Below, one piece after another: positions 12,351 through 24,469 of a stretch of 64,000 nt of DNA (position 1 is the stretch's first letter; each line of letters opens with the position of its first letter). The DNA lies in the NCBI GenBank assembly GCA_958510825.1, contig OY294044.1:69700095-69764094 (forward strand), given 5' to 3'. The stretch comes from Brachypterus glaber. Lineage: Eukaryota; Arthropoda; Insecta; Coleoptera; Kateretidae. The notes under the pieces are model-generated. The model made no database searches, was not told the origin of the DNA, and saw nothing but the letters and a program-made list of their open reading frames with translations. The position numbers and the translations under genes are program-made.

Positions 12351-13066
12351 TAGTATATTCTATATCTAGTATGGAATAGACAATATTCAGCGCGAGCGGA
12401 AAGTTTGTCATACGAGCCGGCAGGCGAGTATGACAGTCCCGCGAGCGCGGAATGACTATTCCATACGTGTTGTAGACTATACTTTTTCTTCGACTGCAAA
12501 TATGAAACACTGTATGGCTTTAAACTGCGGACAAGGTTAAAAACAATGTTTTTTGTGACTCGACATTGTAAATGCAAGAAAATACATATTTTTAAATAAA
12601 GCAATTAACGTTATTTAATAATTTTATCAAATCAGTAGTTAAAAAAGATTTTTATTTAATTTTAGCACATATTTACAAATTATAATGCAAAAATTGAAGT
12701 TTATGTCAGATTGTTGTGACAGATATCAGGTTTAAATATTTAACAATAGATGGAGAAGTTTTAATTTTTTGAACCAAATTGATAAAAAACTGGTCAAATA
12801 TTAAGAAAAACTAATAAATTTTATGTAATTTTAACGCAAAACTTTAAATTGCATTAAATTATTCAATATTTCATGGTAAAAAATATATATTTTTGCTAAT
12901 TTTGCTACAGTTTTCTTTACTTTTATAAACAAGAGATGGCACTACATGTGCTCATTCTAACACTTGATATGGAATATTCATACCGTATCTAGAGCTAGAA
13001 TGGATTCATTCTGTGTTTGAAAACTGTGTGTATTTGCTTACATTCTAAAGCAGTCGTAGAAAAAAT
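12351..13066 (+). repeat. About 715-bp dispersed repeat, copy 1, with a GC-rich hairpin
   Basis: It matches 44095-44787 in inverted orientation along its whole length. Near its left end, 12370-12462 forms a hairpin: TATGGAATAGACAATATTC followed by GCGCGAGCGG pairs with a downstream CGCGAGCGCGGAATGACTAT segment. The rest is AT-rich (for example AAACAAGAGATGGCACTACA and GCAGTCGTAGAAAAA). The overlapping minus-strand ORFs at 12268-12604 come from the GC-rich hairpin and are not genes. Confidence 0.85.
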
Positions 13067-13109
13067 GTATTTTGGACTTTATAACTACTATAGCAGTAAT
13101 AAATTATAA

Positions 13110-13265
13110 TTAAACAAGCCATGAAGATATGTAATTCTAGGCATTCCATTATATAGTATTATATACTATAAACATGAAATCATATACAAAATTTTGAGCC
13201 ACTGGATCTAATAATACTTGTTTTTAGTAACCATTACTCTGTGTGTATATGTTTATTTTTTATTA
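13110..13265 (+). repeat. Short, internally deleted copy of the AAGATATGTAAT family
   Basis: It begins AAACAAGCCATGAAGATATG then GCATTCCATTATATAG, as at 48598 and 25478. It ends with TTTTGAGCCACTGGATCT and TTGTTTTTAGTAACC, as at 49480 and 61930. The two ends of the family therefore flank only a short remnant here. Confidence 0.6.
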
Positions 13266-13269
13266 ATAA

Positions 13270-14320
13270 TCAGTTTAACATACTATATAATTTGACAAAA
13301 TACAAAAAACTGTTAAGTATTATATATAATATATAACCGAAAATTTAGTTGTTGATTGCGGTACCTATTTATTCGTTGTAAAGTTGCATGTGCTATTTTT
13401 TTTTGATCGCTAAAATCAGTATACCGGTCCATACTGGTCCATTTAAAGTAAAACTTCAAATGACTTGTTTTTTATTCTAGTTTTTTAGCAGCCTAATTTA
13501 ACAGTTGAAAAAACACTTTTTTGGTTAATTATGTAACTTTTTATGCTGAATTCAAATCTGAAAAAAACATACCCATTCTATTTAATATTTTAAAGTTACC
13601 CCCTCCCCCACCTAAGGGTGTAAGTAAAAAAAATGTGTTTTTATAAAAAGGTGTCCCCCTTGATATTGAAGCAGTACCAAATTTGAAGAACCTATCTATT
13701 AAGGTTTCTGAGATATCGACTTGTATAATGCTACGTCTCTATCTTAATAATAATAATCTATAATAGACAATCCGAGAAAAAATTAAAAAAAATATTTTGC
13801 ACATTTAATTTCTAATTTCAGTCTAATAATAATATTAAGATATCTATTTTATTTAACCTACATAATAATATCATAGTTTGCAGAAAAATAAAAAATCATT
13901 TATTTTTCAATTTGCTGCATCAGACATTTTACTTATAGGTAGAAAAAGTCTACGTAATACTTTATAAATAAGGTATAGTACTAAAATTATATATCAAATT
14001 TCAAATAACTATAAACAATTTGGGAATAAAAATTAAAGCATGGGTCAACCAACTGCAAAAATATTTGGTAATAATTGCAAAACAATTTTCTATTTTCTTA
14101 GGGTGTTGTCTAAAACAGTTTATTTATAGGGACTTTTTGCATCAAATTGTCTAAAAATTATGAGGACCAAATTTCTGGTTGATGGGGGCCGTGTACAAAT
14201 TACGCAAGGCATTTTTTAAGTTTTTTTGACCGCCCTTCCTTTATAAAATTTTGAGAGATTTTAGCAAACCAGATTTCATGCATAAGAAAAAATCTTACGT
14301 GTGATTTATCAAGACCCCTG
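13270..14320. other. Unassigned interval with transposon-like patches
   Basis: Sequence near 13420-13740 (CCTCCCCCACC, GGTTTCTGAGATATCG) has the look of old transposon internal sequence, but no paired ends were found. No coding exon or RNA gene seen. Confidence 0.4.
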
Positions 14321-14324
14321 TCCC

Positions 14325-14469
14325 CAGGGTCGGATTCAGGGGGGGGGGAAGGATTCCTCGGGGCCCGGTCATATTCTGTTTTCTTACAGGGGTAAAGCTT
14401 TTTTTTCAGAGGCGAGGGGGCTCGGGAATAAAGTTTCCCCGGGGCCTGGGCTGACCCTCTCCAGCCCTG
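14325..14469. mobile_element. 145-bp hAT-type MITE, G-rich
   Basis: The left end is CAGGGTCGGATTCAGG followed by a run of Gs; the right end is TCCAGCCCTG, so both ends fit the hAT pattern CAGGG...CCCTG with matching CAGGGYYGGA. Flanking 8-mers are CCTGTCCC (14317-14324) and CCTGTCTT (14470-14477), six of eight identical, consistent with an 8-bp target duplication. It is the most GC-rich patch in the region. A 76-codon ORF across it is a by-product of the G/C runs. Confidence 0.65.
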
Positions 14470-14479
14470 CCTGTCTTGT

Positions 14480-15930
14480 ACGACATCGTAAGATTTTTAA
14501 AAACCCCCGCACCTTTACAAATCTAACGTAATTTTTGCTGCATCGAGCCCTAAAAATGTTACAGATATAAGTTTAATGGTATAAAAGACAAATGGTACAT
14601 CTTATCGAAAATATGTAAAGAACAAAAAATATTTAAAATCAAAAAATATAAATTGTTTAATAAAAAAAAGAAACCAAAAAAAATCATACATGTTTTATTC
14701 TAAACAATTTTGTTTGCATATTTTTGATAGGACGGATTTTACACTTTTACACATGTTAATACCTTTTTGCTGCCTTTTTTAGAGCTCAACTTGAAATTTG
14801 GTGCACATAATTTTTAGAAAAATTTCAAAACATTCAGAAGGCATCCTTAAAATTATTTTTCTTAGAACCACCCTACTGTTCCTAAAATATACGGTCTGCT
14901 AAATTATTTAAAAATAAGTTTTAAACATTTAAGCAAGGGTTGGTAAATAAGAATACGTTATCTACAGACAGATGTTTAGAAGAATTATTGCTAAAAAATT
15001 TTTGTCTGTTACTAAAAAAAACAGTCAATTATTTAATAATGGTTTTTAAATATTTAAGCACACATTTCTAAAAAAACAAATATTATTCGCATAAACATTT
15101 TTAAAGAATTTCGTTTGGACTTACAATACGTATTTTAATTTTATACCTAATTAAATTATACGGTAACTCCTAGTCTTTATTACCATAAGCCTCTTAAAGG
15201 AAAAATAGATAACAGACTTGCACAAAAGATAAGCATCAGTTGTTTTAATATGGTAAACTTGATCCTAAACTAAACTACTGTGACAATTTGTATGACATAG
15301 TATAATATATGTATATATGTATTGTCTGCGGTTTGTAAAGGTCAGTTCAGTATGTCGGTGAAACAATTTGGCACCATTCTGGGCCAGTTTAATATAAAAC
15401 TAGAAATTTTTACTTTTCATTCATAAAAAATTCATTTTATCCTAATTTATAAATAATATTTGTGAGAAAAAGGCTTTTAAAACACTGGAAAATGATGTGG
15501 ACTATAAAATCTTTGCTTTTTTAAATTTACAGTTAAATTATTGTTAACTCATAATTTTCAATAAATTTGTTGTATATTTATAATAAATTATAAGTTTTTG
15601 AAAATAATTACAAATCTTTGCAAGTAATTAAAAAAATTCATAAAAAATTACAATTTTTTGTCAAAAATTATAATAATGTTTGTAAATTTCTTGAAAATAC
15701 AAAATAATTATATTTTTTACAATAGTATAATATTAAAAATACAAAATACTTATTGACAGGCAGACATCATTTTTTTTTGTTGCTTATTTTAATTTTTCTC
15801 GACTTCAGAAAAAAAAATAACCTAAGCAAAAATGATTTTTTTTCCATCACAATACTTTTTTTATGAGAAAGTAAAAAAAGGTTCTATTAAGTTTTTCACA
15901 GTCTCAAAAACCAGTTTAAGTAAGCAAAAA
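14480..15930. other. Unassigned AT-rich interval
   Basis: Runs of A/T with scattered homopolymers. From 15590 to 15730 there is a loose array of variants of AAAATTATAA, AATTACAAA and TTTTTG. No ORF or exon signals worth reporting. Confidence 0.5.
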
Positions 15931-15935
15931 AGTGG

Positions 15936-16094
15936 GTCCTATGGACGCTGATGGATGGTTCGAACGGACACACAAGTCCTATGGACGCTGGATGGATGGT
16001 TCGAACGGATGTCCGTGGGACGTCCATAGAGAAAAAATGGGCATCCTATGGACATACAGTCGTCCATGAACATACGTCCATTGAACGTCCATAG
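15936..16094. repeat. Tandem and inverted repeat built on CCTATGGACG
   Basis: A 40-bp unit (TCCTATGGACGCTG then ATGGATGGTTCGAACGGA) occurs twice in tandem from 15936 and 15976. It is followed by inverted versions (GTGGGACGTCCATAG, CATACGTCCATTG, GAACGTCCATAG). The whole block is bounded by inverted copies of the TATGGACG motif. A CATC/CATCCATA microsatellite lies just downstream at about 16173-16200. Confidence 0.75.
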
Positions 16095-16524
16095 TATCAC
16101 TTTAAACTATCTCGGTTTTTATTTATGAAGTTTTAGTTTTACGAAATCCATCAATCACAAACACATTTTTAATTCCATCCATCCATACATCCATCCATTC
16201 TAAAAAATAACCCTGTACAGTTTTATCTATCTGCATCTTGTGCCTTGCAAAAGTCCCCTGCTAGGAAATTCTAGTAGGCTAAAATATATTGCGGCAACCT
16301 GTTCCAATACTACTCGGTTTCTCATCTACAGTGGATGTCATTGACATTGCACTGAATGTAAAAATCGTGAATGAATCATGAAGGAAAACAAGTAAAATTA
16401 TGTAAGTTTTATATGAAGCGTTTGGTAGCATAACGTACTAAATAAAAAAAAATCAGAAGTGGAATTATTGGTACCATTTTATCAAGTTTATTTAAATCCT
16501 TAAATGACTCCAAGAGGGATGTAC

Positions 16525-16739
16525 CTATGGTCTGTTTTTTCAAGCAAGATAGTAAATTAAAAAATCGCACAGTAAATATTTTTACAACAGGTTCGAATAG
16601 TACATGTAGTATATACACAGAATATACATAGTTATATTTTATAAGCAGTATATTCGCACATCAAATATTCGAATCTTTCTTGAAAATATTCACTGTGCGA
16701 TTTTTAATTTACTATCGTGCTTGATGAAACAGACCATAG
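16525..16739. repeat. 215-bp palindromic element
   Basis: Left arm: CTATGGTCTGTTTTTTCAAG then ATAGTAAATTAAAAAATCGC. Right arm is the inverse (GCGATTTTTAATTTACTATC then AACAGACCATAG). Arms are about 70 bp with a 75-bp centre. The minus-strand ORF at 16409-16618 runs across the left arm and has no support. Confidence 0.75.
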
Positions 16740-16744
16740 TTATC

Positions 16745-18080
16745 CTAAAGTAGAACCACCCAACAAAAAGAAAATAGTTTTAAAGGAAAAGTTCAAAAAA
16801 GTTGCCATATAAAAGTTTGATATAACGTACTTCTTTATTCATCATCCAAACAGGTTCATATGCATTTGTATTTTCAAAAACTGAGCAAATCAAAAATTGC
16901 CTACTGATAGCTGAATAGCTGGATAAGAACGGATTCTTTCTTCCAGATATACTGAGTTTATTTTTTTCATACAAGCTACTACCAATGTTTTTTAAATTAT
17001 CCTACAGTAGGTATCATCACCATTGGGTTTTGCTACAGGGGGAAAAATGAAAAAAAAAAACATATCTCGGACTGTGGTTAGTGAATCACTTTGAAAAAAT
17101 ATAGGATGTACATACCCTTATATAAAAAAGATTTATTAAAACTCCATTTATGCTTATGCATTTAATATTACTTACTAAAGTAAGGTAAGTTTTGTATCTG
17201 TACGCTTCATGTATAAATTAGCAACTTGTTTTAATATTCGAAATGATCGTCTTTAAATTTAACCTTCAAAAATACCCAATAAATATATTATGTTTTGCTT
17301 TTATAAAATATGTTTTGGAATTTTGGCGGAATGTCTCTCAAAACTATAGTTCTTAATGAAGCTGAAGTTCTAAACCGTTTCCTGCGGATGGTGTAGAGAT
17401 AATAATAAAATCAATAAAAAAGTTATTGAATTCTAACAAAACGGTAATACTTTGATGTTGCACCGTGGACACAGCTTGTTAAATAAGTATGTCCAACAGA
17501 AAATGTTTAGTTTGTCGTTGTTTCACTTCAAACTAATTTGAAATAAAACAAACTTTTAAACTGACAACATAAAAATATTTGTAATAACATATAATCTAAA
17601 CAGGCCTTGTTCCAGTTTCAGAAATAACGAAAATAGCTTAAAAAATTATCCCTTCTGATATTTCTGCATACATTTTTATTGAAATTCTGATTATAGGTTT
17701 TTAAAGCCAATATATTTAGAGTTCAATATAAAAATTTATAAAACACGAGATTGTCAACTATCTGATATCAGTTGTTTATCTTCCCACTCTCCATTGTTAG
17801 CCATTTAATTTCCCAAGTATTTTGATTTATCGACATTTTAAAAAAATTTCCGATCTCTAATATTCGTGAGACAAAAACGCACCTTTTCTAACGGTCGTAA
17901 ACGAATTTATTAGGTTGGTTAAGGATTTGATTTAACTGTTACTATACACTTATTTAGCAGATACTACCGCTTTGGAAACTGTCACATATAAACTTGCCTT
18001 TCCTTGGCCACTAAATTGACAGCTAGATATTCTTTATTAGCATATATGTGAGGCATCTAGAAGCCAACGGATTAAACACT
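16745..18080. other. Unassigned AT-rich interval
   Basis: The 64-codon minus-strand ORF at 16780-16974 has no recognised motif and no splice context. The rest is AT-rich without paired repeat ends or exon signals that I can defend. Confidence 0.45.
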
Positions 18081-18082
18081 TA

Positions 18083-18640
18083 ACCAGCTGAACAGTTGCA
18101 AGCAACTTGTTAAAACATCGGCACTGGGCACTAATTTGAAACGTTATGAAAAGGAAAGTTGTGTGATCACGTGAATAGAAACCAATAATACACCTGTATA
18201 ATTTATTAAAGTTTGAAAGTCAGTATCTCCAAAACGTTATATTTTAGCAAAAAACTGTATATAGCGTTTTTTATAGGGATTAAAAATATCTTTCATTTAA
18301 AATAAAATTTTATTTAAAATCGGGTTATAAATAAGTATATATAATATATGCTAAAAAAACGTTTTACTGCTTCAAACGACAATATCTCGACAACAATGCA
18401 TTTTAGGAAAAAATAGTTTGTAACATTTTTAAAATTATCTTATATATGAGTGCTTAATTAATAAAATACAATAATAATTATAACAAAAAAAAAACGCTAA
18501 AAATAGGAGTTTTACCCCATTCTTACTCCCTTTCTCCCCATCATTTGCCACAAAATCTAATCAGCTCCGAAATACGATAAAAAACAATATGCAAAAAACC
18601 GCTTGTTGATATCTTATTTATAAGTGGAGTTATCGAGTTT

Positions 18641-18672
<32 letters not shown>

Positions 18673-18685
18673 GCAGACGGACGCA
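18083..18685 (+). repeat. Dispersed repeat ending in a GACA microsatellite, copy 1
   Basis: It starts ACCAGCTGAACAGTTGCAAG, passes through GGAAAGTTGTGTGATCACGT and TTTGAAAGTCAGTATCTCC, then AGGAGTTTTACCCCATTCTT, and ends at a GACA array (about 18641-18680). The same order is found at 34151-34672. Fixed length, one orientation and a simple-repeat tail suggest a non-autonomous element with a microsatellite end. No inverted termini seen. The 77-codon ORF at 18624-18857 begins in the microsatellite and is not a gene. Confidence 0.8.
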
Positions 18686-18689
18686 ATTT

Positions 18690-19860
18690 TTTTTTACTGA
18701 TTTAGAATCAGAAAGGTCTAAAACGACAAGAAAGTTGTCAAATTATAATTGCTTTTTTACATTTTTCGAAATTCTATATGCTTTTCGCCAAAATAAATTG
18801 TCGATAGTCGGTCTTCGGGTCGGTCTGTCTGAAAAATTTAATATCACGACACCTTGAGAAGGCTTTGAGTAAACAATTTCAAATTTGAATCATATATTAG
18901 CAAACTTCTCATGCGGAAATATTTTTTGGTTAAAACTGGTATGTGGGTTGAAAACCTTATTTTTGCCTCAGTGCTTATCCATATATCTTGGATTGTATGA
19001 CAATTATGTTTTGTAAAAAGTTTTTTGTTTATTTGTTTTATTTTTTTATTTTTTGTCTCAATCTATTTTACTTATGTTTGTAAACATCTGTGAGTATATA
19101 TCGTTTGTAGAAGTAATTTAAAATTTTGTACTTATGCCCGTTGGCTTTTAAGTGCCTCTTGTAGGCACAGGGTGCAGCATCATAATTGCCCTATTAGGAA
19201 AAGACGAGTTTGATAAGATAATGTTAATAAACAGGTTTGTTGTTTATCCGCGATATTTTTGAAAAAATACTAAGAAAATATTATCTTGTGATACAAAATG
19301 ATATACTGAAGATATAGACGTGCTTACTTCAAAAATAGCCTTGTCTGTCAGATATAAATATAAGGGGCCATACGTAAATGATTCCACGCAATATTTGTTC
19401 GATTTTTACGCAACTATTTTTCCCAAAATAAGATATTTTTCACAAAATAAAGGACATCTCCGTCTTTCAAAAATCCTTTCGGTTCATCGATGGTGGGAAA
19501 CACGTTTTGTTTAATATGAATTAATTGATAAATAATAACATACCCTTGACAATAATTAGAAATTATTTTTATTTTTTATTTTAGTGGCTAAAAAAGGAAG
19601 ACGAAATATAAAGAGCCTTTCTATAAACCAAAGTCCTAATATTTATTAAATAATATTTTAGGATGTTTTTTTATCTTTTATTTTGCGTGTAGAAAGTTGT
19701 AGTTTTCGGCACGCATTTGCTTCCCGCACACATTTGTTTTCCACACACATTTGCGTGTGGAAAAGCACCTGAGCACTGTCACCTTTATTATTTTTATTGT
19801 CAATTAACGAAGATTTAATGGGATAGGTATACAGGAATAATTTATTTTGCTAAAATTTCG
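18690..19860. other. Unassigned interval
   Basis: Mixed AT-rich sequence. A short repetition of CACACATTTG and GTGTGGAAA occurs near 19690-19765 (GCACGCATTTGC, CACACATTTGTT, CACACATTTGCG). No gene recognised. Confidence 0.4.
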
Positions 19861-19871
19861 CTAAACTTCAG

Positions 19872-20204
19872 CCCCCAGGGTGACACCCTCAAAAAAAAAA
19901 AAAGATTTGTTTGTCCCTGACGGTTTCTACCAAACTTGGCGCCCCAAAAATTACCTTGAAGAAAAAAGCTTTGTCCCTGACCATTTCTACCAAACTTAGC
20001 GCCCCTTCAATAAAAAAAAATTGGCGCCCAAAAAAAAATTACCTTTAAGAAAATAAGCTTTGTCCCTGACGGTTTCTACCAAACTTGGCACCCCTGCAAA
20101 AAAAAATTGGCTCTCAAGGGGTAGTAAAAAATACCTAGGGGTGCTCAGCCAAAACCCCAGTGGGGCTCAGCCCCCCTGCCCCCCCCCCCCTAGTTACGGT
20201 TCTG
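19872..20204. mobile_element. 333-bp hAT-type MITE with internal tandem repeats
   Basis: An exact 8-bp direct repeat AACTTCAG flanks it (19864-19871 and 20205-20212), the hAT signature. The right end is a C-run followed by CTAGTTACGGTTCTG, close to the right end of the 37452-37571 element (CTGGTTACGGCCCTG). The left end (CCCCCAGGGTGAC) is more diverged. Inside, a unit like TTGTCCCTGACGGTTTCTAC then CAAACTTGGCGCCCC occurs three times, at about 19911, 19972 and 20061. A 60-codon ORF here is a by-product. Confidence 0.75.
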
Positions 20205-20214
20205 AACTTCAGAC

Positions 20215-21068
20215 AGAAAATAACTATAAAATTACTAAATAAAAGAATCTGATTCTTTCATGGAATAGACCATAATAGTATAACATTTATTTCAATTACA
20301 CCCACAATATTTTGACATTATTTCAATAATAACAATATTTGTTTATATTAAGCCTACTCACAAGAACTTTTTACTTTGATAAATGATTTAAATAAATAAG
20401 ATTATGCTAATGCATTTTTTTGTACCTAGCCATCTATTTTTTAAGTGGCCTACAAAAAAATTATATAAAGATGACAAACCGGTTTTACCAAATGTTTTGA
20501 TCGCGAAAAAAATAATGTAATTACCTTGAGTGGCTACGATTTTATTTATTTCGCAAATAATATATTCTTTGAATTCAATTAGCCCAAGGGTAATTATTAA
20601 GCATATATTTTTTATTAAACCTAATGATGTCTATGTCTATGGAGTAGTCACCTATAAATAGAAACTTTTTTCTATAAATTGAAATGAGTCATTTAAGATA
20701 ATAATCTGATAATCCGGTTCCATTCCTATCCAGAAAATGTAATATATAATTATATTTTAATTGTTATTTTATACTGTAAAAGATATTAAACAAAAAGTCA
20801 TTTATTTTGTACGAAAATTCTATTTTTTCTTCTTTAAATCTCCAAACTGTAGAGATTTTTGAGATTTTCAGGAGTTCTGAACAAAGGATATTTTTTGTTA
20901 TTTTCAAAAATACTTCCCAAATATTTACCAGAATATGGTCACGGACTTTTTACAGTGGTTTACCTTTCGCCTAAAGGCGAGTTATAACTCCAAATTCATT
21001 TAAATACCTTCTGTTTCATTCGTTAACAAACTATACAAAATGAGTTGGTATAAGCATGGCTCTATTTT
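20215..21068. other. Unassigned AT-rich interval
   Basis: No ORF, no paired termini and no convincing splice-site pairs were seen. Confidence 0.45.
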
Positions 21069-21070
21069 AG

Positions 21071-21255
21071 TGAATACAACATCTAGCAATAGATGGCGCA
21101 CAAGGATACATCTCATTCGTTCCGTGAATAAAGTCGAGAATTTTTTTCTCGATCAGCGTACAGGGTTGACTCGTGGTACTGAAGAGGACCAGTAGCCCAA
21201 AACTCAGTCTACCCATATCACTCTGTACGATGATGTACGAAAATAGATTTATGGA
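21071..21255 (+). repeat. Dispersed repeat with ATCTAGCAATAGATGGCGC, copy 1
   Basis: The order is ATCTAGCAATAGATGGCGCA, GAATAAAGTC, CTCGATCAGCGTACAGGGTT, GGTACTGAAGAGGACCAGTA, CAATATCACTCTGTA-like, GATGATGTACGAAAAT. The same order recurs at 62108-62292 and, more decayed, at 58431-58535. About 185 bp. No inverted ends or poly-A tail; class unknown. Confidence 0.75.
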
Positions 21256-22139
21256 ATATTTAGATCTAAGACTAATAGTCTAAGTAGAATACCAAAAGTT
21301 CACAAAGATTAATTTTTAGTGTGAAAGAACTAATAGGATAATCAGATAATTATATATTTAACATAATAACGCCCTTATCTATATTTAACATGAGAACTTC
21401 CGAAATGAAAAGTAAGGTACGGTATCTTAGGTACCTTATCCGTACGTACCATCGCATTTACGAGAACACACGCATTCAAACTGACGGGAAATCATAAATA
21501 ATAACCGTTTTTACATAAATTTGGAATATATAATACTTATAACTCGACTTATAACTGCTTTGCATTTGCAATTATTTTGAATTATGTAAACCATTACCTT
21601 AATAAGCTATTAATTAAATGCGAATTATTGGAAAAATATAAGTACTATAAGTGAATCTTAAAATATTCCCATATTAATATCAACGAACAAATTGGCACGT
21701 ATTAAAAATAATATTGTTAAATTGTGCAATAAGCAGGAAATTGGTTGTTTTTTAACATGTTCCATATTAATAAATAGATTAATAAAGAAAATGTTATTAC
21801 AAGTTTATTTTATGTTTATCATTTATCAAAATAATTAGCTCAGAGTTGTTTACTCTTGCTTATTTGCATAATCATTCTATGTACTAGGTATTCTATCTAA
21901 GATGATCCGGTCACATAGCATATTATGGGTCCTTGGAAAAGATTCTTTGAAAAACGATAATTATAGTATTCACAGCGCCTGCGCTAGAAGAATATACGGT
22001 TGTTTCGAATTTTCAAAAAGATCAAAAATCGTCCTAGACAAAAAATTCTTGGATATAAATTTGTTTCATGAAAAAATAAGTAACTTATTTTCTAAAATGT
22101 CCTCTGTCCCTCTGTCTGTCCATCTGTCCATCTGTCAGT

Positions 22140-22800
22140 CTGATGTCAGGAAAAAATAATACGATCGACTTGAAATATTCAGGAAAAATCACGTTCTACG
22201 AGGGGAAGATCCCTATTGTTTTTGAAAGAAATCCCCCCAAAAAGAAAAAAGTTATAGTTAAACTTAAAAAAAAATCGAAAAAGCTGAAAGTAAATTCCGA
22301 TTAACGTAACTTTTTCAGGTAAAATTACTTTTTTTATAAGGAACAATTCCGCTAATTTTAAGAGTAATCCCCCCAAAAATAAAGAAACTTATGTTCAACT
22401 TCTAAAAAAATTAAAAAAAGCTGAATGAAACTTCCGATTAACGTTACTTTTTTAGGAAAAATTACGTTTGTTATAAGTTCTACCAATTTTGAATGCAATC
22501 CCCCAAAAAACAAAAAAGTTATGAGGGGTTAAACTTTTTAGAAAAATAAAGAAAAACAGGATTTAAAAATAATCAATTTTTATTGTTTTACGCAAAAAAA
22601 AATAAAACAAATAAAAAATAAAAATATTTTTTTTTATTTTTTTGCATTTTTTTAATTTTTCTTTTTTCAAAAAAAAATATCTTTTTTTAATTTTTTTAGT
22701 TTGAAAATAATTTTTTTATGTATTTGGGAAAATACAATATACCATTTACTGTGAATAATATATAAAGGAATGCGTAGCATTACATATCTTGACTGCTTCT
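22140..22800 (-). repeat. AAGATATGTAAT-family element with internal tandem array
   Basis: Read on the minus strand it starts near 22795 (AAGATATGTAATGCTACGC, then TATTCACAGTAAATGGTATA), as at 48598. It then runs through an A/T-rich stretch into an array of about 2.5 units with a period near 140 bp. Each unit (plus strand) holds CCGATTAACGTAACTTTTTC, then AATCCCCCCAAAAA and AAAAAGTTAT. A CTGTCTGTCCATCTGTC microsatellite abuts it at about 22110-22140. The minus-strand 65-codon ORF at 22179-22376 lies in the array and is not a gene. Confidence 0.7.
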
Positions 22801-24465
22801 TTCTTATCTTTTGTTATGCTTCAGCTACCAAATCCTTAGGAAAAAACTGGCATTTTACCTTATATGCATCAGAGACTCTGATTCAGTGTACTACACTTTT
22901 AAATTATATATTATATACCTTATTTTAAATGTCATCCTAGCCAATGAACAAGTGTAATGAAGCCGCGTAATGTAAAATGTAAAATGTAAAATTTCGGAGA
23001 AACTTTTTAAATAATTTAACTTCATATTATCTAAGTAAATGTGATGCCAATGCATTTTCCTACGCTTACCTACGCGCAGTATAAAAATCTTTAATAAAAT
23101 TATACTTTAGCCACAACTACCTTAGATTATAGTAATTTAAAAGAAAACCCCTTAAAAATAAAAAAAGATCTTTTTCCAATTCAGTCACTAGTTTGTTTGT
23201 ATTCAAAAGACAGCCTTTTTCCAAGTAAATATTCATTTGCAAATATAGGCAAGGTCATAACTATAATCTATTTGTGTTGCAATTACTGCTTTTTCAATTG
23301 GGAAATAATTTTGTTCTCCAGAAAAAATAAAACAAAAGATATCCATAGAGACTCATTCCTCATTATGTCTATATAAAGATAAACAAGACGAGAAGATACG
23401 CAATCTACAGAATACTCTTCGCAGTTGCAAGTAGTTTTTTGTTTCCTGTCGCAGTTCTACTTTTGGGGGATTTTTTAGAAGTTAATACGATTTATCCTTA
23501 ATAAAGTATAAAATTAAAAAAAAGTAATTTTTACTGATAAAAGCTGGTGAATATTTTTATTTTATTATTTGCTCCCTGCTATATTTTATATATGTTGTAC
23601 CGTGTTGTGTTGAACATGGTGATGCCACTCAATCTGTTTCATATTAAACGACCTTCCCCTTCCCCAGGAAAAAACACTGGTCCTTTTTGGGAAACAAAAA
23701 CTTTTTATTCATAATGTTATGAAGCCAAATAGGCTTGCCCCCCCCCCCTATCAAAAACCCTGGATGGCACACGGGCAGACGCACAGATAGACAAACAAAT
23801 TAGCGAACGGACATTTTAAAAAGTTGTTTAGGTTATGTATATTGGTACAAAATTATCGATTCTGGATAAATTGTTTGGGTTCCAAAGTAAACATACAACA
23901 CTCTTCTGCCGTGAAACTGGTAAGAGTATTACAAGTGATGATCATCTCGTATAGATTAAGTTAGTGTTATACAGTTAATATGAAAAAACAGTTACCAATA
24001 AACTGTTGACATTAAAACTGTTTTAAACACAATACTGCGACGTTATTGAGATGTACTACAGATTGGACGAGTGTCTCTCAATTACAGAAATACGCAAACA
24101 AGAAGTTTCCAACAAACGAATTCAATAATTACGGTTCTGCCTTCCTATGAACCAGCGTCCTATCTGAAAAGAAATCAGCTGAGAATTTTTTTAATTTGCA
24201 TGAAGTTCCGATATGTTATAGATCTTGTTGGCCTGTCCTAAGAAAGAATCGATTCCATGACTAGATTTTGAATTATTTGCATTATAATTGATTTGTACTT
24301 TTAATGCAAATAATTAAATATCTATTTTTTAAATTGATTAATCCTTGAGAGGAAATTAGGCATGGTAACAGATCTATATCTATAGATATCTATAATATAC
24401 TCGAATTTCATCTAATTTAACAGAAGGAATAATATGCCTAGTCCTTTCTAGTTGTTCATTAAAAT
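22800..24465. other. Unassigned interval with a possible hAT end at 23738-23761
   Basis: At 23735-23761 a GGCTTGCCCCCCCCC run is followed by CTATCAAAAACCCTG, resembling the right end of a G-rich hAT MITE. The following 8-mer GATGGCAC has a 7/8 match, GATGCCAC, at about 23622-23629, but the putative left terminus is not recognisable. An ATACTCTTCGC motif lies at 23412-23422. No exon recognised. Confidence 0.35.
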
Positions 24466-24469
24466 CTAG

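Noticed and set aside
12268..12604. Two minus-strand ORFs of 80 and 99 codons with Arg-rich segments
   Set aside because: They overlap the GC-rich hairpin of a dispersed repeat present again at 44 kb, where the frame is not preserved.
14301..14531. 76-codon GC-rich ORF that looked coding by composition
   Set aside because: The GC content comes from a 145-bp hAT MITE with G-runs; the frame crosses both MITE ends.
23622..23769. A fourth hAT MITE (C-run then CTATCAAAAACCCTG, 7/8 flanking match)
   Set aside because: The left terminus next to the matching 8-mer shows no CAGGG-type end, so the flank match may be chance.
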